Part shown: one piece after another, positions 47,530 through 59,371 of the stretch
Numbering within the stretch: the stretch's first letter is position 1
Layout: each line of letters starts with the position of its first letter
DNA from: Oscarella lobularis
Taxonomy: Eukaryota > Porifera > Homoscleromorpha > Homosclerophorida > Oscarellidae
Assembly: GCF_947507565.1 (NCBI RefSeq)
Contig: NC_089194.1
Location: 248,001 to 312,000, forward strand
Direction of reading: 5' to 3'
Length of the DNA stretch: 64,000 nt
Made by a program: the position numbers and the translations under genes
The notes under the pieces: generated by a model
The model's database searches: none
Told to the model about the DNA's origin: nothing
The model's input: only the letters and a program-made list of their open reading frames with translations

Positions 47530-48521
47530 CATATTTGACTACATGATCGACTTTAGCATCACTATCTCATCTGGCCTTTCTAGCTTGAGAGGAGCATCCG
47601 GGAAAGCGAGAAAGGGTCTGGCTGGAATGTACAGTAGCTTAGATGCAAGCTCTGAACCTCAAGTCAGCCTCTAGAGTACTGAACCGCACTAAATACACGC
47701 TTGAAAAAGAGTTGATGATGTTGAAAATCTTCTCAAAAGGTTGCGTTATCTTTGCTTCTTCTCGATAAGTTTCAGTCTATCAGCCGCATAACTATAAACT
47801 CAGGAACTCGTCGCTAGCTTTATTTTATAAATACTTCCTTAGTAAATGGTCTAAGGAGGAGAAGACAGGCTTCGTACTTAGCAACAGTTTGGCTGATAAA
47901 ATATCGAAGCCTCTTCAAGAATACATTGCCGTAGTATTAAAAGAGAAGAGAAACTACAAGAAAGAAGGGAGGCATCCATATCGGCTCTTTCTTGACAACG
48001 AGCTCACCCTTCGTTTTACCATGTTGCGGCTTATCTCCTCAGGTATTCCTCTTGTTCGGGAACAATTAGTCAAATCTGGAGCTGTATCTTCAGAAGTGCT
48101 AAGTTTTGTCTTTTGCGACGTGCGACAGTGTTCGTATGCAAACGAATGCTTAGTGAAGCTTCTGATAAGTTTAGCTGAGAACTGTCAGCTCAGGGACTCA
48201 CTCGTTACACCACCGCTGGTACTTGAGCTTCTTCGTGAGCAGAAAGCTTGCCTTTTAAAGAGCTATCTCAGTTGTCTTCTTCTATTGAGCAAGAACTTTT
48301 CGTCGCGGTTGAGAGAAATATCGAAGTGCTCCGAGGAGGAATTTGCCTCTAAAGCCGTTTGTTTTCCTCTACCACTACGGATACTAGGAAGGTTTCCTGA
48401 GTCAAACGTGGAGTACGCTAAGAAAACGTTTTCTCTGACGTCTTTGTCAGAGATGTCCCAGTTAAGCCTAGCTGCAGTGGTTCAATTTGCCAAGAAATGC
48501 CTGAAAGTCCTTGAGCAGTAA
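47530..48521 (+). CDS. Helical protein of unknown family
   Basis: The main exon (about 47820-48521) encodes about 230 residues, mostly leucine-rich helices: SLADKISKPLQEYIAVVLKE, TLRFTMLRLISSGIPLVREQ, NECLVKLLISLAENCQLRDS, LLKSYLSCLLLLSKNFSS. This resembles an armadillo/HEAT-like helical repeat fold, though I cannot name the family. No in-frame ATG opens this exon, and an acceptor-like TTTCAG lies at about 47775. A possible first exon begins ATG near 47541 (MIDFSITISSGLSSLRGASG). The start is therefore uncertain, the stop certain. It follows the topoisomerase-like gene on the same strand. Confidence 0.5.
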
Positions 48522-48539
48522 CATTGATTATTGAATTGA

Positions 48540-48882
48540 AATCGAGAATCTGCCTTCGTCTGTCTGCTTTTATGGTACGTACGCACTACTGTAATAGGGT
48601 TCTGTTTGTTTTGTCCCCTTTGCTTGCTCATGCAGTGTAGTGATTCATGATTAGTTTTTTTCTTTTTTCTTGACGTTTGCAAATAGAAAGAACTTCGATG
48701 TATGTGTGGCCGGACGATAGCAGGTCGTTGCTTCGCGCGGCTGTGTGTGATACGGGAGATCTATCTGTGAAAGCTCCATTATTTGCCTCTTCGAGCAGTT
48801 GATGAACTCGTTCGCCGTCCCAGCGTGAAGAAAGTCGCATTTAGAATGTATTCGCCTGCCGAGAACACCAAGGATTGCCGCG
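48540..48882 (+). repeat. R1 dispersed repeat, copy F (5-prime part, not disrupted)
   Basis: It matches copy E in order and orientation (GTGTGGCCGGAC, ATACGGGAGATCTATC, CGAGAACACCAAGGATTGCCG). It runs straight into the start codon of the next gene and is the only copy followed by an open coding frame. Confidence 0.7.
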
Positions 48883-49611
48883 ATGCAAGCGGATTCGGAC
48901 GAGATTAGGATAGATAGTATTATCCCGGATAATAATTGGGAAAGTGAGGAATTCGCCGGCTTGCCATTGCTCTTACAACATCGCAGAGGAGCCTATGTTA
49001 ACTTGAAGTCGAGAAACGTTCGACGAAAGTCGAAAAACACCACTTGTGACGATCTTTCTTCGAAAACGAAACTGGTGTGACAAAGACCATGGTTTTGGCG
49101 CACGATGAAATGCTTCCCAGCATCTCTCTAGTGCTGTACAGTACTGTAGAGGCTTTCATCAGGTACAGAGCTGTTATTTAGGCTACACTAGCCAACGAAT
49201 TTGCCTTCGATCCTTACATGTTTTATCTTTTGATCTGTACAGAAGAAGCAAAATGCCTTGCATCTGGCAGCGAACTCGTCAACGGACATGTGCGTTATTG
49301 AGCTATTAATTGAGAAAGGTGTTGACGTCACCGGTGTAGACCAGGTCAGTTGTTTTCATTTCAGTCAAATAGTTTTATATACGTTTAATTCAGTACGGAA
49401 ACACGGCTGATCTATTGGCAGTTGATGATGAAATCGCTTCCGTCCTTCGGAAGCGTTGGGTACGTCATCATTTTGATTTGGCTCTTGATATATTATAGAG
49501 GGGAGCAGAAAGTATTGCCCAATCAAAGAGAGCATGATCAGTCGATTCATGCCAATTGAATATTTAATATTTTGCTTTTTTGAACAGATGTTGCAGAGGA
49601 GGGATCTCTAA
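48883..49611 (+). CDS. Small ankyrin-repeat protein starting in R1
   Basis: The ATG at 48883 opens MQADSDEIRIDSIIPDNNWE and stays open for 65 codons. Downstream exons carry ankyrin sequence: KKQNALHLAANSSTDMCVIE, LIEKGVDVTGVDQ (about 49244-49345) and YGNTADLLAVDDEIASVLRK (49394-49458), and possibly a last exon MLQRRDL ending at 49611. Introns GTCAGT...ATTCAG and GTACGT...GAACAG fit. The join between exon 1 and the ankyrin exons is not resolved; an extra exon near 49088-49160 (MVLAHDEMLPSISLVLYSTV) may intervene. It is probably a small cytoplasmic interaction protein. Other R1 copies appear to be dead relatives of its first exon. Confidence 0.5.
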
Positions 49612-50849
49612 GTAACTACACATTCCTTTCAATCAGAAGCGGGGCAATTTAGACAAAATTAGTCGAGCAGGCTTATTTCGTGTCAAAGGATTTATGAGTT
49701 AGTCTAGTTGTTCCTGAATAAATGACGTGCAAACTAAAAGAAAATTCTTAGGCTTTCCTGAACGTGTAATGACTAATTGCGAAAGCGGAAACGAAGCGGA
49801 TATTCTTGACTCGCTTGGTACAGTATTCCCCGCGCGTATTCTCATCTCTACGTCTGTAACGCTGCTTTGAAAGAAAATGCCTGGCACAGTCTCAAGGAAC
49901 ATATCCATACGTCAGGATGAGCTCTGATGACTTCACTATTGTAGTCTAACACGCCGAGCGCGCGCTAGAGTAATGGTGGAGAAAGTGCTGGCCGACGAGG
50001 AGTGAACAGGAATGGTATTCTAACAGCATTAGAGGTAATATGCAAATTGGGACACCTTGCATTTTGGGACACCCGTTCCACTACATTCGCAGCGATAACT
50101 CGGTAACCCTATAGTACGTCTTAATTAAAGCCCTTTCTCTCGGCATTCGTCTTCGCCGTTAGCCGAGTCTGTACGATCTGCACAATCCTGAGTTATTGGC
50201 TTTTGAATGAGTCGAGGTCATAGTATGATAATTGGGCCGCGCGTAGGTATATTTGGACAGGGGTGTATCTCGGCGAGTTCCTAACGGATTTGAGCGTGCA
50301 GAGGCTCATTCGAAAGCTTAATCCGGGCTCTTTTAATTCCAATAGTGTCGCGTTCATCCCTTCTCACGCCAATGCATCTCTTTAGCTAAGAATAGCTGAC
50401 TGTATTAGTCTAATAATAGACGCAACAGTTTTTGATATCGTTTACATGCATCGACTGCAGCTGGGATATTGGTACTTGTAATTACACCAGGTGTCGAGGA
50501 GTAGTTACCTAATCTTGAATATTCACGGCCGATATGTGTCTATGAATAGGGCTGTTCTGCACGTGTTTGTGTCTGATGCAGTCTTTGCATGTGATGATTT
50601 CACAACTTCCATTCCGTTTGTCCGTGAATAACATGTAGAATTGTCTTCTAGGGCCCTACAGCATTAGCTGACTATATTTTGTTACAGTGACAGATGGACA
50701 CTTGTGTGTTTTCGTATCAACTCGTGATCGTGACTGCGTGCCATGAGTCAGCGGAAATAAAGCATGACTATGCATAATATCGAAGCCGAGTACAAACAGA
50801 CGACCAGCGACGAAGTGTCGTCAGTCTAGTTGTGACCAAAGACGATACG
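49612..50849. promoter_or_regulatory. Upstream region of the first factor B-like gene
   Basis: I see no supported gene here. An AP-1-type TGAGTCA with GC after it lies at 50744-50750, 106 bp before the start codon. The same motif precedes the second gene. The rest shows no clear repeat or domain. Confidence 0.35.
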
Positions 50850-53800
50850 ATGAGAGCGACCGTCTTGGGACTAGTGCCTGCGCTCTTTCTGAGTGCAGTC
50901 GTTGAACGAACGTTTTCAGAACTCGAAGGGGAAAGACACGTAAAATCGTGCGAACCTCGCGTTCTTCCAAGAGGACGAGGAACCTTGAGGTATCCGTCAC
51001 CAAACAGCCGATTAATCGACTATGACAGAGACGTCGATTGCGAATGGATATTTGAGCCGTCGATGCTGCGTCCCGGCGTTCCGAGCATTTGCGATCGGAT
51101 GATTGCTACAGTGGAGTTGCTTGACACCGAGAAAGACGGTGACACTCTAGCTATTGTCGATACGTCGACAGGCGAAGTCTTCGCCAATCTTTCTGGACAA
51201 TCACTTGGTTCACCGTCTCCCGGTTTTCCTAAACAGTACGTTGCTTGTTCTCACAGATTGACAATTCGTTTCAAATCGAACAACAATTTGATAAGAGGAA
51301 ATGGATTTAGAATTTCCTACTCGACAGATAGTGCGTATATATACATATATCTCATCTATACTGTAACGCTGTATCGAATGTTATCTCGAATATTGTCTAT
51401 AGGAAACATGCTCAAACCCAAACTTATATTTCCTGGGTACGTGAAAGCAGTCTGGTCTTTTTGCGGGACTCAAAATCGTCCGATCTGTTTGAAATTCTTC
51501 AACTTCCGTCCTGCCAGCAGCTCGCTTAAAGATCTTTTGACCAACAATGACATCTCGTACCCGTTTAGGTTTAATAAGGTTGAAGGAACGAACAATACGT
51601 ACAAAGCCACATGTAACCATCTGCTATGGTTTGAACTGACACACGTCAAGCAGTTTGAAGTAGAACTGTGCGGTAGGAGTTGCTACGAAGCTAAATCAAA
51701 AGCGTTTACGAAAGGCTTCTTATATTAGGTTCCACTACATGCGAAAGTTCGGCTATCCAAAACGGAAGAGAAACTGCAAAGACGCACCAAGTTAGGGCAG
51801 ACCGCTGCTTCAGAATGGCAATTACCTACTGCAATAGAGGCTATAGCGTTTACGATAGTTATGCTATGCGGCTGTGTAAACCCGACGGCGAATGGGATCA
51901 TTCAAGTCCTTCTCAGTGCAAAAGTAAGGAAAATGGCCCACCATTGGTAATATTTTATATTTTTAGGAATCAAGTGTCTCAATATGCCCGCTGTCGAACG
52001 CGTTCATTTCGTGAACAATTGCGAGTCTGTGTTTTACGACAAAGAAAAGGTCGAGTGGAAATGCTGGAAAGGGTACTTTCAAGTTGGCAAAATATACTGG
52101 GCGAAATATGACTCTATCTCGTTTCCCTTTGATATTATTTGGAACGAAACAAAACTATTGACAATGAACCATTACGTTAGTACCCCTGCTCCTTTAGAGT
52201 GGAGCCTACCAAAACGGCCCTTTGGCGCATCGAGCTCATTTGTCGCATTGCGTGGAAATATGACTTGCACGGTTTTTGGATGGGAAACACTACCAAGATG
52301 CCAACGTAGGCAATTTTCATATTCCTAATAATAGTTAAATTTTCTTCGCAGGTGTTCGATGTCCTATAATTATATTGCAAAACGGCAATTTGTCCTTCCG
52401 AAAAGAATGCGCCTTAAAATACGTGTCTGGAAAAACCACTACGCGTTACATAGGCAGGGAAACGTTTCATCTGGCAGCTGTCAGCTTTTCATGCAATGAA
52501 GGATTTAGACTTGTTGGCCACAGTATCGCCATCTGTATGGCTAATGCACAATGGAACGTCCCTCTTCCAAAATGTACGATCATTCTATGCAAGTTGACAT
52601 GTCAATTGAGCTGAATTTAGGTTTACCTGAAGTTCATTTGGCTACAGACCAAATCAAGAAGTTTGAAAGTATATTTTTCGCCTCCTTCGCAACGCTTTCT
52701 CGCAATGCCCAACCGGACAAGAATTTTCTCGGATACAACGATCAGGCAAATGTCCTCATTGCGCAGTCTGATGTCAAATTAGATCTTCTTTTCGCTTTCT
52801 GTATTCGCGAGGGAAGTCTCCTTGAGGACGCGTACAAAACGTTCTTGAATAACACGATTAGGAACTTTCCCCTCGACGCAGAGAAGACCCACGTAGCTGT
52901 CTTGGTATTCTCGGGGAAAACGATTTGGAAGTTTTCCGGCTCAGCCAATCAAGCTAACGTTCTGAAAGGAAATCCTAGTTTTGTTTCAGATACGTGGGAA
53001 GTGCTAGTGGAAAACATTAACATGATGTTTGAAGCGGGATTACAGGGCGAGCCGAGAGCTGCAAAGAGAGTGGCTCTCATTTTGGTTGACCGACTTCCAT
53101 TTCTTACTAATGCAACATGCCTGAAAGCTGCTCATAAACGTAGCGAGCAGATGAACGTCAAATCAATAGTCATATCGACTATTGATGTTCCGCAATTCAT
53201 GAAAAATATGACGTCCGACTACATCAAACTAAACACCACCGACGCGTTTCACGCATTCGTGAAGTACACGAGCCCAAGTATTAGACTACAGTGTCAATGA
53301 CTTGTTTGTAATAATTTTGTATTTATTGACAGGTACAGTCGACGATATGTGCGGTGTAGCCGGAGCCCCGGGACGGCATTATCCGTTTTCGGACTTCTCC
53401 GTTGCACCGCGCGGGGCCTGGCCTTGGCTCGTTGCAGTCCTTGTAAGAGGTGTATTTTCTTGCGACGGCGTTCTTGTTCACAATCGTTGGGTAGTGACAG
53501 GTGCCGACTGTTTCGAAAAGGCGCTCACCAAACGTTTTCTAAATGTTGACGGTTATAAATTAGGAGTCCGCATTGGACAATACAGTCTGAACGAGACCGA
53601 CGACGGACCAACGGCAAGTACGTACAAAGGAATCAATGTCGTTACAAGAGGAGATCATCCACCGCCTGGAGGAAATTATTGCCGCCCAATCAGGGAATAC
53701 AAACCAGATACGCTCGAAAATAACGTAGCTTTAATAAGGCTAGACGCCCCAATAGAGGTGAGTCGCTTGCGAAAGCCTATCTGTTCTCCAAGGGATTCGG

Positions 53801-54318
53801 AGTACAATGTTATCGTGAGCGATGAAATGATTTCAGTTGGGCAAACGGCTTTCCTAGTTGGGTATCGATACTTTAAAAATGGCATAGGAGTCGGGTCGAA
53901 TGTTCCTATTGAGTCAAGTGTTGTGATAGCTAATTTGTCTGAATGCAGGCAGAGGTGGCCTCGGAGAAGAATTGGAGATTCGAATCTGTGTGTTCGAGGC
54001 ATTTCTGCACTTATTTGCTATGGAGGCAAGGGCACTCCTCTTATGTGTCAGGATCCTAAGACGAACAGATACATTTTGTGCGGTGTGGGCAGTTTTGGCT
54101 TTGAGGACTGCAAAGACGGATACGCCGTATACACTAACATGAGAAAGTACGAAGAGATGATACGCGACACCCTAAGGATGGAGTCGAATCGCTACACTGT
54201 CAAAAAAGTAGTACCTCACTCTCCGATACAGCCCCAGGCACCCTCCATTAAAAAATATATCCCCCGTTTGAAAATAATACACCGCCAGGACGGCACCGTT
54301 GAAATAACCTTCCGCTAG
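50850..54318 (+). CDS. Factor B-like protein A: CUB, sushi, vWA, serine protease homologue
   Basis: The start MRATVLGLVPALFLSAVV is a signal peptide. Exon 1 is a CUB domain (GTLRYPSPN, VDCEWIFEP, LAIVDTSTGEV, GNGFRISYS). Exon 2 (about 51403-51664) is an unrecognised cysteine-bearing module (YVKAVWSFCG). Three sushi-like modules follow (exons at 51.73, 51.97 and 52.35 kb). A vWA-like exon (52621-53277) comes next, then one protease-domain exon (53332-54318) beginning MCGVAGAPG, without an IVGG activation site. The sushi x3, vWA, protease order is that of factor B and C2; the leading CUB is extra. The protease triad is lost: His to Asp in TGADC (53506-53508), Asp to Asn in ENNVAL (53722-53724), Ser to Lys in GGKGTPL (54028-54030). 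The vWA metal site DxSxS is also missing (LLFAFCIREGS). It is likely a secreted non-enzymatic partner of complement-like proteins. Confidence 0.82.
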
Positions 54319-54499
54319 GACAGACACCATTCTTCCCGTGAAAATAACGCGTGAAGTGATTTTGTCTTAGCCGGTCTAATCTTGAATCTTTTTGTTCAAA
54401 TTTGATGTTTAGAAATTACTGATAACTGGTTTGATGTTAAGCTGTAGTACTCTTAGAGCCGGTACGGTACTTCTGATAAAACATTTTGCGCTGCTTTCT

Positions 54500-54720
54500 T
54501 GGGGACTGTTGTGAGAACCGAACCCCACGATGAGATTAGATATCTCGATATCCCGGATAAATTCTACAAATAGAAGTCGTTCTGCTGCCTTCGCTATTGC
54601 TCTTCCCCGATATCCAGGTATCAATATGCTTCGTACTTTCTAGAGAAGCCATTCGTGACCCCCGCTTTTAACGAAACACGAAAGCAGCCTCTTGCTACGC
54701 TATTTCTTTATTGACTGGGG
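54500..54720 (+). repeat. R1 dispersed repeat, fragment G
   Basis: It aligns with copies E and F from CACGATGAGATTAGATATC through ATCCCGGATAAATTC and TTCGCTATTGCTCTTCC. It is in the same orientation as F but the frame is broken soon after the ATG. Confidence 0.45.
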
Positions 54721-54961
54721 TCGCGCGACTAGCAGCATCGACGTGTGGCGAAAGAAGCTCCGTCTGGGCGTTTTGTGATGCTGAGATTGAGTTCATGGGC
54801 TTAGGGAGGGAGTAGTCTAGCGAATCTAGTGGGGGCGTGCCTCCCCTTGGCATCCAAATGAATCCATGGCACTTTGAGTCATAATTATCGTACGCACTTT
54901 ATCTGTCTCGCATTTGTCAAAATCGATCTTTGCGCCCATAGAATTTTTTGGGATACGTCTC

Positions 54962-55003
54962 CAAACCCCTCCCCCTCCCCCTCCCCCCCGCCCCCGCCCC
55001 GCC
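54962..55003 (-). repeat. C-rich tract, possible G-quadruplex on the minus strand
   Basis: The plus strand carries seven or more runs of three to eight C separated by single T or G (CCCCTCCCCCTCCCCC and onward). On the minus strand these are consecutive G runs, enough for a four-stranded fold. It lies about 0.6 kb upstream of gene B. Confidence 0.5.
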
Positions 55004-55581
55004 TCTTTCGTACTCCGTGGCCGACTCATTCAATTAGAGGTGTGATTGATGCGCTTTCACTGAGTTCCTTATGCATGACGTTCATCACAGACGGAATATG
55101 GACTTCGTTATAGTGAGTCAGCGGATGTCATATGCAGGGAAAACGATAGTGCATATATTTTGAATTATTACCCTTCGACATACACCTGGTCTTGCACGTG
55201 CCCAGCCTGCAGGCGTTGCTTGCATATGTGAGATCTCGCAAAGGGATTCTATCCTGTTTGTCTTGCAGGTGAGATTCAGCCGTTTCCGTGCAGACGTTAT
55301 CGCCTTTCAAGGTCGAGTACGCGTATCGTCTCGTTTGACAACTCTGCTCCGAAGTACTCGAACCCTATCGCCTTAGGACTGACGTCCAATAGCTCGGCGT
55401 CTAATTTAATTAAACAAGGCTTCGTACGTGAGTGTGTAAGGTGAGTCAGCAGAGCTAATGCATGAATTGGAGAGGCCAATAGTAAGTGGGTAATTTACCC
55501 TTCGACCTCTCGCGCCATCTGACACTTCCGAAGAGGTGAATAAAAGAACGACCATTGGTATCCACATCCACGATCGATGCC

Positions 55582-58500
55582 ATGAACGCGACAGTCTTGG
55601 GACTCGTTCACGCGCTTCTCTTGGTTCCTGTCGTTGTACTAGCGTCTTCAAAGAGCTGCAAAGCTGACTTTCGTAGAGATCGAGGAACCTTGAATTATCC
55701 TCCGAGTCCTTCAAAATATTATCGCAGAAACGTCAACTGCGAGTGGTTGCTTAAGCCACAAGAAGAGCCTTCATGCGATCGGATGACTGTTACAGTGGAG
55801 TATGTTGATACGGAGAAAGACAGAGACATCCTCGAGATTGTGGATTCATCGACGAACAGAGTCTTAGAAATTCTTTCTGGCCCCGCATTGTATTCGTCAT
55901 CTACAAGCGAAGAGTACCAAGGATATCCTAGACAATACGTTGCTTGTTCTGCCTATATGACGATTCGCTTCAAATCAGACAGTAATTGGATAATGGGAAG
56001 AGGGTTTAGAATTGTCTACACAACCCACAGTACGTTACTCACACCAACGGTATTGCTGTATATGTATAATTATTTGCACCTCGCAGGAGACGCGGTCAAG
56101 CTACGTACAACAATGTCTCGGTATGTTAAAGCGCACTGGACACTATGTGGATCTAATCGTCGTCAGGCCTGCCTTAAATTTTATAATGTCGTTCTCGAAA
56201 GCAGTTCGATTTATGCCATGGTTACGGCCAGAGACGGAATCGTGGATAGGATCAGAATTAATGACATCGAAGGGCCACTGAAGACTGTCACTTCTGACAA
56301 ACTAATAACGGTTGAAATTTTCCAGAAAAAGAGCGCCGTTGCGGCGGGTCACTGCGGTAACCGTTCATATTGAGCTAGAATAACAGTGTCCAAAAACGCT
56401 ACATATTAGGTAATACTTCGTGTAGAAGGTCGTATGACCCAAATGGAAGTCACATATTGGTATATTACCACTACTACTCTGGGCGTGGATGTTTCATCTC
56501 AACGTATGTCAACTGCGATATAGGCTACTTCTTGTACCAGAGTAATAGTTATCGAAAATGCAATCATGACGGAGAATGGGATCGTAAAAGTCCACCTCGG
56601 TGCATGAGTAAGAAATTTGCGAAAAATCTGGTTTTATTCATGTGCCTGTTCTTTTTTAGAAATCAAGTGTGCTGTTCCTTCGTCGATCAAAAATGGCCGT
56701 TACATCTTTACCGACAAAAGCAAATCTGAATATTACTACAACGAAAGGATTGAGTTTAAATGCGAAGAGGGCTACTACCAAGTGCGCGACCGTTACAAAG
56801 GAATCAGTACCACCTGTAGCCGAGTCCCTTTTTCTGTCTTTAGTAGTAGGAAAAAGATACTTTTCTATGTTAGTTCCGGATATGTGACTCGTTTTGCGAG
56901 GCCAGAAGGAAGCATTACTTGCGGGCCTCATGGATGGAGAAATCTTCCAGATTGCCAAAGTATGTCGCTTATCTGTAATCATAATTTGACTGAAAGTTCA
57001 TTTTCAGCTCTTGAATGTCTCGAATATTGTCCCAAACATGGTAATATTATGCGTGTTATTGGATGGATTATTGAATTAATTAAGGTGGAGGAAAGACCAG
57101 AAAAACATAGAATGCCTAAACATCATTATCCGTCGACATCTAATTATTTTTGTGAAAGGGGATTTACACTTGTTGGTCACAGTGTCGCCACCTGTTTGAA
57201 TGATGCATCAATGAGCGCCCCTCTTCCAAGATGTATAGTTAATATATATACTAGTCGGTCCTTGATTATTCGCATACGTCGTTTCTTCGATCCATTGATT
57301 TTCCAAAGGCAAATTTAAAAACGCTATGTAATATGGTAACGCGCTAGGCTTAAATGACGTCACTGTTGTAAAACGAAAAAAATTTATTCTAAATTTCTTT
57401 ATTTGAACAGAACGTTTTACATTCCTCTATAACCTTGATTATCCGAACACCTGCCAAAAACATTGGGGTTTGAATAATCGAAGACCGACTTGATATTTGA
57501 AATGGTAACTATTATTGAATATTTTGAATGCAGGTCTACCTAAAACTAAGGTGGCCAAAGACCAAATCGCAGCGTTCAAGAACAATTTCCTTCTTCCCTT
57601 AGCAACGTATTCTCGCAGTGCCCAGCCCCTCAAGAATCTGAATCTTTTCGGAACACGCGATAACTTTGTTGTGCTCGACGCGCAGTCCGACGTCAATCTG
57701 GATCTCCTTTTCACTTTCTTTATTAACTATAGAAGTCCACTGAGAGACTTGTATGAAACGTTTTTACACAAGATTATCTCATACTTCCCCGTCGACGCAG
57801 AAAAGACTCGCGAAGCTGCCTTGGTTCTCATTAACGACACAATGTGGAAACTCGTCCCCACCCCCAGTAAAATTTTACATCCCCGAAAGACTACTCGCGT
57901 CTCAGAACATTTGGAAGAGTTCTTAGAGGTTATTATCGAGATGTTTCAGGCGGGTCTAGGCGGCGAGCGAGAGGCCAAACGAGCGGCTGTATTTGTTATC
58001 GAGCGATATCCGATGGTTGCTAACAAACAACGCGCTTTGGCTGCACTGGAGCGCTACCTAACATTGAACGTCAAAACATTTGTTATTTCGACGCTTGACC
58101 TGCCGCACTACATGGAACAAATGACGACGAACATCATCAAATTAAACACCACCGAACAGTTCAGCACGTTTTTGAATTACGCGAGCCCAAGTAAAAAAAT
58201 AGCGTTTTGCCTTTGGACTTTCGTAAAATTTTTCTACGTACAGTTACTGTCGACCGTCTATGCGGTGTCGCTGGAGCCCCGGGCAGGCACTATTCGTTTT
58301 CCAACTTCTCGGTTGCACCACGTGGGGCCTGGCCCTGGCTTGCCACCGTTCTTGGAAAGGGAATGTACGATTGCGACGGTGTTTTGGTTCACAATCGATG
58401 GATTATTACAGGTGGCGACTGTTTTGAAAAGGTGAGAACCGAACGTGGCAGGATATCCGGATATGATATAGGAGTCCGCGTTGGACAATACCAACTGAGC

Positions 58501-59058
58501 GGCGACGGCGACAGTGGAACGACATACGTCTTCAACGGAATCAGCGCTGTGATTCGAAGGGATAACATAGCTGTGTTAAGGCTAGACAAGTATGTACCGT
58601 TTGCTCGCTTTCACAAGCCCATCTGTTCGCCAAGGCATAAAGAGTACAATACAATGATCAGCGATGGAATTGGCGCGGTCGGACAGACGGCTTTCCTCGT
58701 CGGGTATCAGTACTATATAAATGGCAAAAGAGTCATCTCGAATGTTCCTATTGAGTCAAGTGTCGTTATAGCTAATTTGTGTGAGTGCAGGAAGAGGTGG
58801 CCTCGGAAGACTATTACAGATTCGAATGTGTGTGTTCGAGGCATTGCGGGAAATATTTCCTACGGAGCGATGGGTACTCCTCTTATGTGTCAGGATTCTA
58901 AGACAAATCGATACGCTCTGTGCGGTGTGGGCAGTTTTGGCTTTGAGGACGGCAAGGACGGTTACTCCGTTTACACTAACATGAGAAAGTACGAGAATTT
59001 GATACGCTACACCAAAAAGAGAGATCGGGATCGTACGGTATATTATGCCAGTGGGTGA
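55582..59058 (+). CDS. Factor B-like protein B: CUB, sushi, vWA, serine protease homologue
   Basis: This tandem paralogue of the preceding gene starts MNATVLGLVHALLLVPVV (signal peptide). Exon 1 is CUB (RGTLNYPPSP, VNCEWLLKP, GRGFRIVYT). The shared unknown module follows (YVKAHWTLCGSNRRQACLKF), then three sushi-like modules (CAVPSSIKNGRYIF; CERGFTLVGHSVATC), a vWA-like exon (about 57533-58192) and a protease-homologue exon from about 58250 (LCGVAGAPGRHYSF). The same three catalytic positions are replaced, but Ser differs: Asp for His in TGGDC (58417-58419), Asn for Asp in RDNIAVL (58564-58566), Met for Ser in GAMGTPL (58870-58872). The vWA metal site is absent (LLFTFFINYRS). The frames are open and the overall fold residues are kept, so the protein is probably expressed and secreted as a non-enzyme. 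Confidence 0.82.
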
Positions 59059-59371
59059 TCATAGGCTTTACGCAACTGTCTCTGTGCTTTCTTAGTCTCT
59101 TTTCTAATTTCGTCCAAAATCGTACAGACGTTCTTTTTGGCACGGTTAACACTGCATGTATCGTGGCCGTCGTTGTGTACCAGTTAACGGCTTCATAGAT
59201 TAAGAAGTGTCTCCTCTATCTCTGGTGTAACTACGTAGATAAAAAAACGCATGCGTGATTTGAGATATGCCTATTCCTCACGTGAGCTACGCTAGCTCTT
59301 CTCATTGGTCGCTCCTTTTTGGCGGAGTGTTGGCATACGGGAGTTTATCTGAACTGTTCCTTTGTCTCTAC

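Larger units (their letters stand above)
54319..55581. promoter_or_regulatory. Spacer between the factor B-like genes
   Basis: The spacer holds a diverged R1 fragment, a C-rich tract and two AP-1-type TGAGTCAGC motifs (55114-55120 and 55442-55448). The second lies 140 bp before the start codon of gene B. No coding exon is supported. Confidence 0.35.

Noticed and set aside
53332-54318. Active trypsin-like protease
   Set aside because: His, Asp and Ser of the triad are all replaced; the same positions are replaced in the paralogue, so a single base error is unlikely.
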